Shown: piece by piece, positions 1 to 5,381 of the stretch | Position numbering within the stretch: the first letter of the stretch is position 1 | Layout: every line of letters starts with the position of its first letter | DNA from: an uncultured Verrucomicrobiota bacterium | Lineage (GTDB): Bacteria > Verrucomicrobiota > Kiritimatiellia > CAIVKH01 | Assembly (NCBI GenBank): GCA_937894535.1 | Contig: CALBHI010000389.1 | Location: 1 to 5,381, forward strand | Length of the DNA: 5,381 nt | Reading direction: 5' to 3' | Notes under the pieces: model-generated | Databases searched by the model: none | Told to the model about the DNA's origin: nothing | The model's input: the letters and a program-made list of their open reading frames with translations, nothing else | Program-made: the position numbers and the translations under genes

Positions 1-1024
1 AGCCGTGCGGGGAGGCGATCACCGCGGCCTCGCCGGATGAATCCCCGGCGGCGTTGATCCAGGTCGCGATGGTCCGGGAATCGGGCGAGGCCGGGCTGGC
101 GGGCCCGATGCTCCATGATTGCTGGTGGATCCGGGGTGGAACGCCCGGTGGTGGCTCGGTGAAGGACATGCCGCGCCATCGGCCGATGTCGCGGGTGTTG
201 GTCACGGTGCCCAGGGAGACGTGCATCAATTCCGCGAGCTGTTCATCGGGACTGAAGAACACGATCAGCTTGCCGCCGCGTTCGGTAAAGGTACGCAGGG
301 TATCGATGGCTCCTTCGGGCAGGCGGGGTTGATAGGGTAACACGAGGAGCGACGCGGCATCGGCAACGCGGGCGAGGTCGGTATCGGGGATCGTGGAGTG
401 GGGGACGCCGGAAACTTTCAGCCAGCGGCTGATCCGTTCCGTCGCGCGGGAGGAAACGCTGCGTTCGGCGGGAACGGCTAGTCCATCGGTCGCGGTGATC
501 AGGTAGACGGCATCGCGCCGGGCTTCGAGACGGTGCAAGGTCAAGGTGGTGGTGATCGCGGCACCACGCCAGGGCGACAGGCGAATCAGGTCGATGGCGT
601 GCCAGCCGGACGGGTTGCCTTCGGTGCTGAAATCGGTTCGCACGAGGTGGATGGTTTGCCGTCCCGCCGAGGAAAGCGGCCGGTTCCAGATGTACCAACC
701 GTTGCCGCTGCGGAAATAGACCGACAGGGAGCGCATGGCCTGCGGATCAGGGCATTCGATGTCCAGCGCGAAGCTGCTGGCGGTGGAAAGATCCCACGCG
801 CCCTGGTGATCCCAGTAAGCACGGTCGCGGCCATCGGCGAATGGGACGGTGAAGACCACGCCGCCGCCGGGGGCCACGGTGGGCGCCGGGGCTTCGCCGA
901 TGGCGCGCCAGGCCGAGGCGGCTTCGGCGTCCGAGCCATAGGTGAAGGTTTCCATCACCTGGGCGGGTGCCGTTACGGTTGCCGCCAGCAAGGTGAGCAC
1001 GAGGACGAGGGGGCGTGGCATCAT
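1..1024 (-). CDS. Secreted protein with carbohydrate-binding-like and amidotransferase-like domains (partial, 3' end outside window)
   Basis: An open frame of 341 codons runs from the tandem ATG codons at 1024-1019 off the left edge without a stop, so the C-terminus is missing. The first 21 residues form a Sec signal peptide: MMPRP, a hydrophobic stretch LVLVLTLLAATVTA, then an APA|Q cleavage site. Residues about 27-168 read as a jelly-roll, galactose-binding-like domain, with alternating beta-strands and many aromatics (YWDHQGAW at 70-77, GWYIWN at 109-114, GWHAIDLIRLSPW at 140-152). Residues about 171-270 look like a class I glutamine-amidotransferase or beta-galactosidase-trimerisation fold: strand AVYLITATDG, strand ASLLVLPY, helix GAIDTLRTFTERGG, strand KLIVFFSPD. 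I see no catalytic Cys of an amidotransferase. This order resembles the N-terminal half of secreted family-10-like glycosylhydrolases in Verrucomicrobiota and Planctomycetota, so a glycosidase domain may follow outside the window; that is inference. Its ATG overlaps the stop of the upstream hydrolase (ATGA), without a clear ribosome binding site, suggesting translational coupling. Confidence 0.75.
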   Translation of the reverse strand, partial: MMPRPLVLVLTLLAATVTAPAQVMETFTYGSDAEAASAWRAIGEAPAPTVAPGGGVVFTVPFADGRDRAYWDHQGAWDLSTASSFALDIECPDPQAMRSLSVYFRSGNGWYIWNRPLSSAGRQTIHLVRTDFSTEGNPSGWHAIDLIRLSPWRGAAITTTLTLHRLEARRDAVYLITATDGLAVPAERSVSSRATERISRWLKVSGVPHSTIPDTDLARVADAASLLVLPYQPRLPEGAIDTLRTFTERGGKLIVFFSPDEQLAELMHVSLGTVTNTRDIGRWRGMSFTEPPPGVPPRIHQQSWSIGPASPASPDSRTIATWINAAGDSSGEAAVIASPHG

Positions 1025-1920
1025 TCCGGCACCGGAACGGCCGTTACGCCATTGAGGGCATTGGTGAGGAAGGACAGCACGATCGGAACCGCCTCGGCGC
1101 GCTGGGTGTGGAAGGCGCTGATGTGGCGTCCGTTTTCGATGACCAGCAGATCGTGGGGACCCGGGGTGTTGTCGCGGAACCATTCGGCGTGGTGGAACGG
1201 TATGACCAGATCGCGCGTGCCATGAATGTAGAGGATGGGGGTTGGTGCAATCGCGCCGAGCGTGGCCGACGGCGTGTAGGCATCGGTGATCAACACCCAC
1301 GACAGCGGAACACGCAACAGGGACAGGATCGGAATCAAGGCGATCTTGTCGCGTACGATGCGGCGGTAGGAGTAGAAGGCGGAGTCGATCACGATGGCCT
1401 GGCCGGCGAGTTCCGGGTGGCGACCCGCTACCGCGAGTGCGGTGGCGCCACCGAGGCTCTGCCCGAGGATGACGATGCGGTTGGTATCCACCTCCGGAAG
1501 GGTGCGCACGAAACGCAGGGCGGCCACGCCGTCCTCGAACAGGCCGCGGCGCGAGGGGCTTCCTTCCGACTTTCCATAGCCTCGGTAATCGAACATGAAG
1601 ACATGGAAACCATTCGTCGGGAGCCATTCCACAAAGGTGCTGTGGGCGGTCAGGTTCTGGGCATTGCCGTGGAAATGGACGACGGTGCCCAGTACGTTCG
1701 ATGTTGTGGCCGAGGCGAACCAGCCATGCAGTTTCGTGCCGTCGGCGCTCTCGAAGAACACGTCACGCACAGGCGCGCCAAACGCCTCGGGTGCGCGGTA
1801 TTCGATGCTGTTCGGGTGATAGAACAGGCGGTTCACGCAACCGGGCAGGAAAGCGATCAGCAGGAGTGGGATGGTCGCACGTTTCAGCAACGACCAGCAT
1901 CTGGGTAAAAACGTTTTCAT
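1021..1920 (-). CDS. Alpha/beta hydrolase, BEM46/COG1073-like, predicted lipoprotein
   Basis: A 299-residue serine hydrolase of the alpha/beta fold. The N-terminus has Lys/Arg residues, a hydrophobic run (IPLLLIAFL, 17-25) and a lipobox-like LPGC with the acylation Cys at position 28. Pro at -2 is unusual, so lipidation is likely but not certain; otherwise the segment acts as a membrane anchor. The core shows the family landmarks in order: HFHGNAQN at 82-89 (oxyanion-hole HG), FDYRGYGKSEG at 110-120, the nucleophile elbow GQSLGG with Ser155, HGTRDLVIP with Asp237, and NGRHISAF with His266. This is a complete Ser-Asp-His triad at normal spacing and length for BEM46/YdeN-like hydrolases, which usually act as esterases, lipases or peptidases. 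The substrate cannot be read from sequence. An in-frame TGA at 1935-1933 rules out an earlier start. The gene is first of a two-gene minus-strand unit, its TGA overlapping the next ATG, so it may act with the secreted carbohydrate-active-like protein downstream. Confidence 0.92.
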   Translation of the reverse strand: MKTFLPRCWSLLKRATIPLLLIAFLPGCVNRLFYHPNSIEYRAPEAFGAPVRDVFFESADGTKLHGWFASATTSNVLGTVVHFHGNAQNLTAHSTFVEWLPTNGFHVFMFDYRGYGKSEGSPSRRGLFEDGVAALRFVRTLPEVDTNRIVILGQSLGGATALAVAGRHPELAGQAIVIDSAFYSYRRIVRDKIALIPILSLLRVPLSWVLITDAYTPSATLGAIAPTPILYIHGTRDLVIPFHHAEWFRDNTPGPHDLLVIENGRHISAFHTQRAEAVPIVLSFLTNALNGVTAVPVPE

Positions 1921-1932
1921 GATCGAACTGCG

Positions 1933-1939
1933 TCACCTT
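1933..1939 (-). promoter_or_regulatory. Ribosome binding site of the alpha/beta hydrolase
   Basis: On the minus strand AAGGTGA lies 12 bases before the ATG at 1920, a little farther than ideal. A stronger GGAGGT (1951-1946) is 25 bases away, too far for this start, and no in-frame start lies nearer to it because of the TGA at 1935-1933. Confidence 0.5.
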
Positions 1940-1967
1940 AAGCGAACCTCCGCTCCGATGGCAAAAG

Positions 1968-1998
1968 ATTCCGGAGGCAAATCTTAACTTGCCGGAAT
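1968..1998. repeat. Imperfect inverted repeat in the divergent intergenic region
   Basis: ATTCCGG (1968-1974) pairs with CCGGAAT (1992-1998), and CAA (1978-1980) pairs with TTG (1989-1991), leaving a 3-base bulge (AGG) and an 8-base loop (ATCTTAAC). The right arm overlaps the candidate -35 box of the plus-strand promoter. It could be an operator for a dimeric regulator between the two divergent genes, or a hairpin in the leader of the minus-strand transcript. It lacks a T-run on either side, so it is not a typical terminator. Confidence 0.45.
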
Positions 1999-2016
1999 TG
2001 TGCACGACGATATGAT
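1989..2016 (+). promoter_or_regulatory. Candidate sigma70-type promoter of the DUF3015-DUF4105 unit
   Basis: TTGCCG at 1989-1994 (4 of 6 to the -35 consensus) and TATGAT at 2011-2016 (5 of 6 to the -10 consensus) are separated by 16 bases. Transcription would start near 2023 and give a leader of about 65 bases before the GTG at 2088. This is the best such match in the intergenic region. It presumes a housekeeping sigma factor with the usual consensus. Confidence 0.5.
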
Positions 2017-2042
2017 GTGACCACGTCAGGCCGGACTTCATA

Positions 2043-2059
2043 CGGATGCACAACATCCG
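2043..2059 (+). other. Small hairpin in the leader of the DUF3015 gene
   Basis: CGGATG (2043-2048) and CATCCG (2054-2059) form a perfect 6-bp stem with the 5-base loop CACAA. The stem includes an ATG at 2046 that is in frame with the DUF3015 gene but has no ribosome binding site. The hairpin leaves the GGAGG at 2078 free. It may stabilise the leader or keep this ATG from being used. Confidence 0.35.
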
Positions 2060-2077
2060 GGTTCGGTCTTCAGTCCT

Positions 2078-2082
2078 GGAGG
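2078..2082 (+). promoter_or_regulatory. Ribosome binding site deciding the GTG start of the DUF3015 gene
   Basis: GGAGG ends 5 bases before the GTG at 2088. The GTG opens a normal signal peptide, MKKFIVMLTT. The in-frame ATG at 2046 would put 14 extra residues (MHNIRVRSSVLEVR) ahead of the signal peptide and has no Shine-Dalgarno sequence, so 2088 is preferred. Confidence 0.75.
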
Positions 2083-2087
2083 TACGT

Positions 2088-2549
2088 GTGAAGAAGTTCA
2101 TAGTCATGCTCACGACGGCAATGATCGCATCGGCTGGTTATTCCGCGACGATTCGCGATAACTGCGGGTGCGGGTTCGGAACGATGGCGCTGGGCGACAA
2201 GGAACCGACGGTTATTTCGCAGTTGGCTGCGACGTTCCTGAACGGCATTTGCGGCAACCAGACCTTTGGTATCTCATCGGGCACGCTGGATTGCAATCCC
2301 GCCCCGGCCGTGGCCGTCAATGAACGCGTGAAGGAATTCATCGGCGGTAACATGGACCAGTTGGCCATGGACATCGCCATCGGTCAGGGTGAGTCGCTGA
2401 ACTCGCTGGCCGACCTGATGGACATTCCCGCGAAGGACCGCCCCGTCCTCTACACCAAACTCCAGAAGAACTTCGACAGCATCTTCACGGCGCACGACTT
2501 GACCAGTGATGACGTCGCCCTGAACCTGGAGAAGGTCGTCAACGGCTGA
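2088..2549 (+). CDS. DUF3015 family exported protein
   Basis: A 153-residue protein read from GTG at 2088. Residues 1-20 are a Sec signal peptide (MKKF, a hydrophobic core IVMLTTAMIASA, then GYSA|T), so the mature form of about 133 residues should be periplasmic. The hallmarks of DUF3015 are clear: CGCGFGTMALG at 26-36, GNQTFGISSGTLDC at 56-69, and FIGGNMDQLAMDIAIGQGES at 84-103, followed by helical segments to the end. The biochemical role of DUF3015 is unknown. Four cysteines (26, 28, 55, 69) could form disulfides in the periplasm. From memory the usual family has the equivalents of Cys28 and Cys69, so Cys26 and Cys55 may be a second pair here. The gene is first in a unit with the DUF4105 gene, which starts 7 bases after its TGA. 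The same two families sit together in Pseudomonas and relatives as I recall, supporting a shared function at the envelope. Confidence 0.93.
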   Translation: MKKFIVMLTTAMIASAGYSATIRDNCGCGFGTMALGDKEPTVISQLAATFLNGICGNQTFGISSGTLDCNPAPAVAVNERVKEFIGGNMDQLAMDIAIGQGESLNSLADLMDIPAKDRPVLYTKLQKNFDSIFTAHDLTSDDVALNLEKVVNG

Positions 2550-2556
2550 TTGATAC

Positions 2557-4494
2557 GTGCCGTTGTTTGAACATGGATACCGGCTGCGCAGGCGGCCGGT
2601 ATCCTTTTTTATCGCCTTCCTGCTCGCCCTCCTGTGCGTTTTCCCCGGTCCGCGTGTCCTCGCTGATCCGGTCGATGACCTGATTGAACAGGCCTTGGCG
2701 CGCAACCTGCACGAGGATCCCTACTGGCTGTTGCTCGGTCATTACCGCGCCCGCATGACCGGCGGCTATGCGAGTATGATCGATGATCCGGCCTTCTTTT
2801 TCGATCCACAAGGCAAGCACGATCCCCGGCGTGAGTTGATCGCGACCTTGCGCGCCTTCTTTGCGCCGGCATCCGATGATCCCGCCATCCGCCATCCGGT
2901 CTGCCGTTTTCCCGCGCGGTTAGCCTGGCTGCGTGAACAACTCGGTTTCGATGCGGCACGGATGCCCGTGCCGACCTGCGAGATCTATGACCAGGTGTAC
3001 CAACACCTGCAACCGCGTTCGGTCGCGCTGATCTTTCCCGCCGCGTACATGAACAGCCCGGCCTCGATGTTCGGGCACACCCTGCTGGTGTTTGACTCCA
3101 AGGACAAGAACCGGCTGCTGGCCAAGGGGGTCGGCTATGCGGCCACGGTTACGACGGGTTTCGGTCCGGTCTTTGCCTTCGGCGGCATCTTCGGACTCTA
3201 TCCCGGCCGTTACACGGTCGAGAGTTACTCGGACAAGGTGGAGCAATACAACGACATCCACCGCCGTGATATCTGGGAATATGAACTCGATTTCACGCAG
3301 GAGGAAGTGGACCGGATGTTCCGTCACACCTGGGAACTGCAGAACATCTGGAGCTGGTATTACTTCTTCGACGAAAATTGCGCCTATAAACTGTACCAAT
3401 TGCTCGACGCGGGACGGCCCTCGTTGAACCTCTCCGACGATCCGACCTGGTTTGTTATCCCAATTGATACGGTCAAGCGGATTGCGGGTAAAGGCATCGT
3501 GCGCGACACGGCGTTTCGTCCCTCGAAGTCCACCCGGATGAAGCAACTGGCCGACCATCTTCCCCGCGACGTGCGCCGACGTGCCTTGGCTACCGCACGC
3601 GGGTCCGCCGCGCCCGAGGAGTTGGCGGAAGATACCGCCGTGCCGGAGGCGGAGCGGCGCATCGCGCTCGACCTGAGCGCCGATTACGCCCAGTACCTGT
3701 TCACCGAGAAGAAACTCGCACACGAAGCGTACACCAAACGTTTTCTCGGTATTCTCCGGGCGCGCAGCAAACTGGGACCGCGGCAGGACGAGGAGTTCGC
3801 GTTGCTAAGGCCATCGCGGCCTGAAGACGGCCATGCCGCGGCGATGATGGCACCGGGCGTGGCCATCGAGAACGGCGAGGGCGCATTGACGTTATCCGGT
3901 CGTGTGGCATACCACGGACTGCTCGACAACGATGCCGGGTTTACCCGTGGTGCCCAGATCTTCTTTCTTAACTCGGAAGCGCGGTGGTTTCCCGACGAAG
4001 ACCGGTTCTCCCTGCGTTTTGTCGATGTGGTGAATGTGGAATCCATCGCCCCGCGCGACGATTTGTTCCAGCCCTCCTCCTGGCGGGCGCGCATCGGATT
4101 TACCCAGATGGACCGGCGTGACGACCAGGACGGCATGGTCTTCATCGTCCAGACCGGAAGCGGCGCAGCCTGGGAGCCGAATGCGCGGCATCTGGCCTTC
4201 ACCATGGTTGAAGCGGAAATCCACGCGGCCGACCGGTACCGTTCGTTTGTCGCCGCCGGTCCGGGTTTTGCCCTTGGCTGGCTATATACCCCGGCTGAGC
4301 GGATCAAGGTGCTCAGCCGTGCGCGCAGTGCCTGGATCTACGAGCGTGATGCGGACTGGTGGCGGGTTGAGGCGCAAACCGGCATCGATCTCAAGGTGAG
4401 CCAGGAACGCAGTGTGCGGGTCTACTACCAGTACACGCGCAACGATGACTACGATGTCAACGAGGCCAACCTCGCCTTCAACCTCTACTTCTGA
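2557..4494 (+). CDS. DUF4105 (Lnb N-terminal-like) envelope protein with C-terminal barrel-like domain
   Basis: A 645-residue protein. The n-region RLRRR, a hydrophobic core (FFIAFLLALLCVFP, 17-30) and a VLA|D site give a signal peptide of about 36 residues. Residues about 37-150 are mostly helical. Residues about 151-290 are the DUF4105 domain, with PAAYMNSPASMFGHTLLVFD at 161-180 and FFDENCAYKLYQLLD at 270-284. His174 followed by Cys275 fits the His-then-Cys order of circularly permuted papain/NlpC-P60 folds, so these are the candidate catalytic pair. After a charged helical linker (about 320-430), residues about 440-645 contain roughly eleven alternating amphipathic strands, end in FNLYF with a terminal Phe, and resemble an outer-membrane barrel. 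DUF4105 is the periplasmic domain of the Bacteroides lipoprotein N-acyltransferase Lnb, so acyl transfer or hydrolysis is possible; the substrate here is unknown. GTG 2557 is chosen because an in-frame TGA at 2551-2553 excludes anything earlier and the signal peptide excludes anything later, except TTG 2563. No Shine-Dalgarno sequence precedes it. A terminator-like hairpin lies within codons 7-18. Confidence 0.9.
   Translation: MPLFEHGYRLRRRPVSFFIAFLLALLCVFPGPRVLADPVDDLIEQALARNLHEDPYWLLLGHYRARMTGGYASMIDDPAFFFDPQGKHDPRRELIATLRAFFAPASDDPAIRHPVCRFPARLAWLREQLGFDAARMPVPTCEIYDQVYQHLQPRSVALIFPAAYMNSPASMFGHTLLVFDSKDKNRLLAKGVGYAATVTTGFGPVFAFGGIFGLYPGRYTVESYSDKVEQYNDIHRRDIWEYELDFTQEEVDRMFRHTWELQNIWSWYYFFDENCAYKLYQLLDAGRPSLNLSDDPTWFVIPIDTVKRIAGKGIVRDTAFRPSKSTRMKQLADHLPRDVRRRALATARGSAAPEELAEDTAVPEAERRIALDLSADYAQYLFTEKKLAHEAYTKRFLGILRARSKLGPRQDEEFALLRPSRPEDGHAAAMMAPGVAIENGEGALTLSGRVAYHGLLDNDAGFTRGAQIFFLNSEARWFPDEDRFSLRFVDVVNVESIAPRDDLFQPSSWRARIGFTQMDRRDDQDGMVFIVQTGSGAAWEPNARHLAFTMVEAEIHAADRYRSFVAAGPGFALGWLYTPAERIKVLSRARSAWIYERDADWWRVEAQTGIDLKVSQERSVRVYYQYTRNDDYDVNEANLAFNLYF
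2575..2610 (+). terminator. Intrinsic terminator or attenuator inside the start of the DUF4105 gene
   Basis: GGATACCGGC (2575-2584) pairs perfectly with GCCGGTATCC (2595-2604). Two further pairs (T2585-G2594, G2586-C2593) extend the stem to 12 with a 6-base loop, and six T's follow at 2605-2610. This meets every criterion of a Rho-independent terminator on the plus strand and lies 26 bases after the DUF3015 stop. It falls within codons 7-18 of the DUF4105 frame, where the T-run encodes two Phe of the signal peptide. It would end most DUF3015 transcripts unless ribosomes entering the DUF4105 gene prevent the hairpin from forming. Confidence 0.8.
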
Positions 4495-4865
4495 TCGAGA
4501 ACGGCCCGCACCTGCAGGCGGCCGCGCAGGACATCAACGACATTCGCGAGGTAGATGAACAGCACGATGGCGAAGGGCTGGAGGATGATCTTCAGCGGTG
4601 GCAGGGCGGTTGGTCCGTCGGACCTCCCATCCAAAGCAGCGTGCAGGATAGCCACGGCATCGCGCAGGTACTGGTAGAGGACGATGGAAAACAGGACCGC
4701 CATCAGTCCGAAGATGATTCCGTACACCGAGGCGGAGACATACCGCTTCTGCATCCACTGCCCGATGCCGGGGTAGACGACCACGGAGAGGATGACCGGG
4801 GACCAGGAGCCGTCGGGTGGACGTTTCGGGGTGGTGGGGGTGGCGTCGGGTTGGTCGTCGATCAT
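4485..4865 (-). CDS. Small integral membrane protein with PGxGQ motif, downstream of miaB
   Basis: A 126-residue protein starting at the ATG at 4865-4863, which overlaps the TGA of the miaB-type gene by 4 bases (ATGA); a GGAG lies 11 bases upstream inside miaB. Any longer frame upstream would overlap miaB by about 80 bases and is not needed. The first 20 residues are polar and Pro/Asp-rich, then come three probable membrane helices: about 22-38 (PVILSVVVYPGIGQW), 45-67 (SASVYGIIFGLMAVLFSIVL) and 93-112 (IILQPFAIVLFIYLANVVDV). The YPGIGQW in helix 1 recalls the PGxGQ motif of small TM2/DUF5683-like membrane proteins, whose function is largely unknown. I do not recognise a precise family. It is probably co-translated with miaB, but no functional tie to tRNA modification can be read. 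Its last 10 bases overlap the 3' end of the convergent DUF4105 gene. Confidence 0.8.
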   Translation of the reverse strand: MIDDQPDATPTTPKRPPDGSWSPVILSVVVYPGIGQWMQKRYVSASVYGIIFGLMAVLFSIVLYQYLRDAVAILHAALDGRSDGPTALPPLKIILQPFAIVLFIYLANVVDVLRGRLQVRAVLDQK

Positions 4866-5381
4866 ACTACGAGGATCTCCAGTTTCTTGACATCGCGGAT
4901 GGTGTCGGCCGGGCGACCGATCAGCGAAAAAGGGCCGGTCCAATCGACGCGCACCGGCACGAGTTGGCCGCGCAGGTCGCGGTCGTCGTCGAAGTAAACC
5001 GCCTTGCCTTGCGGGGTGCGGCCATAGAGGCGCGGGCCTTCGCGTTTCTCCACGAGCACTTCCACGGTCTGGCCGCGCAAGGCGGCGTTCTTGCGTTCGA
5101 GGATGGTGCGTTGCAGTTCCTCCAGCATCGCCCAGCGGTCGCGCTTCTCCTGGTGGCTGACATCGTCGGGCATCTGCCGGGCGGCGATGGTCTTGGGCCG
5201 CACCGAATACTTCGAGAGGTGTGCCTTGTCGAGTTCAAGTTCCTCGAGCAGCCGGTAGGTATCCATGAACTCCTCGTGGGTCTCGCCGGGGAATCCGACG
5301 ATGATGTCGGTGTGGATGGCGACCTCCGGGACGAGGTCGCGGATGCGCCGGATCAGGCGCGGGTATTGATCGACCGTATAC
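4862..5381 (-). CDS. miaB: MiaB-type tRNA 2-methylthioadenosine synthase (partial, C-terminal 172 residues)
   Basis: The frame enters from the right edge and ends at TGA 4864-4862. It carries the end of the radical-SAM barrel, RLIRRIRDLVPEVAIHTDII then VGFPGETHEEF (TDIIVGFPGET at visible residues 24-34), followed by KYSVRPKTIAARQMPDDV at 57-74. It closes with a TRAM domain at about 101-156 (LRGQTVEVLVEK, LYGRTPQGKAVYF, GQLVPVRVDW, FSLIGRP). The YSxRPxTxAA signature favours MiaB over RimO. MiaB uses two iron-sulfur clusters and S-adenosylmethionine to add a methylthio group to i6A37 in tRNAs that read UNN codons. The N-terminal UPF0004 domain and the CxxxCxxC cluster motif lie outside the window; a full enzyme is about 440-470 residues, so roughly 40 percent is seen. 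An MtaB-like paralogue is not fully excluded. The gene overlaps the next one by 4 bases, suggesting a translationally coupled pair. Confidence 0.92.
   Translation of the reverse strand, partial: YTVDQYPRLIRRIRDLVPEVAIHTDIIVGFPGETHEEFMDTYRLLEELELDKAHLSKYSVRPKTIAARQMPDDVSHQEKRDRWAMLEELQRTILERKNAALRGQTVEVLVEKREGPRLYGRTPQGKAVYFDDDRDLRGQLVPVRVDWTGPFSLIGRPADTIRDVKKLEILVV

Noticed and set aside
28..47. CGCCGG...CCGGCG dyad near the left edge
   Set aside because: It lies inside a coding region, has no T-run, and such 6-bp dyads are common by chance in high-GC sequence.
533..1908. Long plus-strand open frames at 533-1225 and 1015-1908
   Set aside because: They lie antisense to the secreted protein and the hydrolase, whose signal peptides and catalytic motifs are clear; their translations are low-complexity Gly/Arg/Ala-rich with no recognisable domain, as expected of shadows in high-GC DNA.
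2046..2087. ATG at 2046 as the start of the DUF3015 gene
   Set aside because: No Shine-Dalgarno sequence; it would place 14 residues before the signal peptide, while GTG 2088 has GGAGG 5 bases upstream and begins MKKF.
2920..3723. 267-codon minus-strand open frame opposite the DUF4105 gene
   Set aside because: Antisense shadow of the DUF4105 core motifs; no signal peptide, domain or ribosome binding site supports it.
4866..4943. Longer N-terminus for the small membrane protein, starting at 4943
   Set aside because: It would overlap the miaB-type gene by about 80 bases and add a non-conserved-looking Arg/Pro-rich stretch; ATG 4865 gives the usual 4-base overlap.

Overview
The window looks like chromosomal DNA from a high-GC Gram-negative bacterium. 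Two proteins have Sec signal peptides, one is a predicted lipoprotein, and one has a C-terminal domain that looks like an outer-membrane beta-barrel ending in Phe. The DUF3015/DUF4105 pair is best known to me from Proteobacteria. The secreted two-domain protein at the left edge is more like those of the Verrucomicrobiota/Kiritimatiellota/Planctomycetota group. I cannot assign a phylum from sequence alone. No tRNA, rRNA, CRISPR array, insertion sequence or phage gene is visible.

The layout has three transcription units. (1) On the minus strand, 1920 down to 1, are a lipoprotein-type alpha/beta hydrolase and, overlapping its stop by 4 bases, a secreted protein cut off by the window edge (a carbohydrate-binding-like beta-sandwich followed by a glutamine-amidotransferase-like domain). 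(2) On the plus strand, 2088 to 4494, are a small exported DUF3015 protein and, 7 bases later, a 645-residue DUF4105 protein. The latter has a permuted papain-like core (candidate His174 and Cys275) and a C-terminal barrel-like domain. (3) On the minus strand, 5381 down to 4485, are the C-terminal part of a MiaB-type tRNA methylthiotransferase and, again overlapping by 4 bases, a small three-helix membrane protein with a PGxGQ-type motif. Units 2 and 3 converge and overlap tail to tail by 10 bases. Units 1 and 2 diverge from a 167-base intergenic region holding a sigma70-like promoter and an inverted repeat.

The most striking feature is a textbook intrinsic terminator (10 to 12 bp GC-rich stem plus six T's) at 2575-2610. 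It lies inside the 5' end of the DUF4105 coding sequence rather than in a gap. The only plausible start codon is upstream of the hairpin and lacks a Shine-Dalgarno sequence. This suggests that DUF4105 expression depends on ribosomes coming off the DUF3015 gene and melting the terminator, an attenuation-like arrangement.

Functionally, unit 2 looks like a two-protein envelope system: a small periplasmic partner and a large membrane-anchored Cys/His enzyme. DUF4105 is the domain of the Bacteroides lipoprotein N-acyltransferase Lnb, so lipid or acyl chemistry is possible, but the C-terminal half here differs from Lnb and the substrate is unknown.
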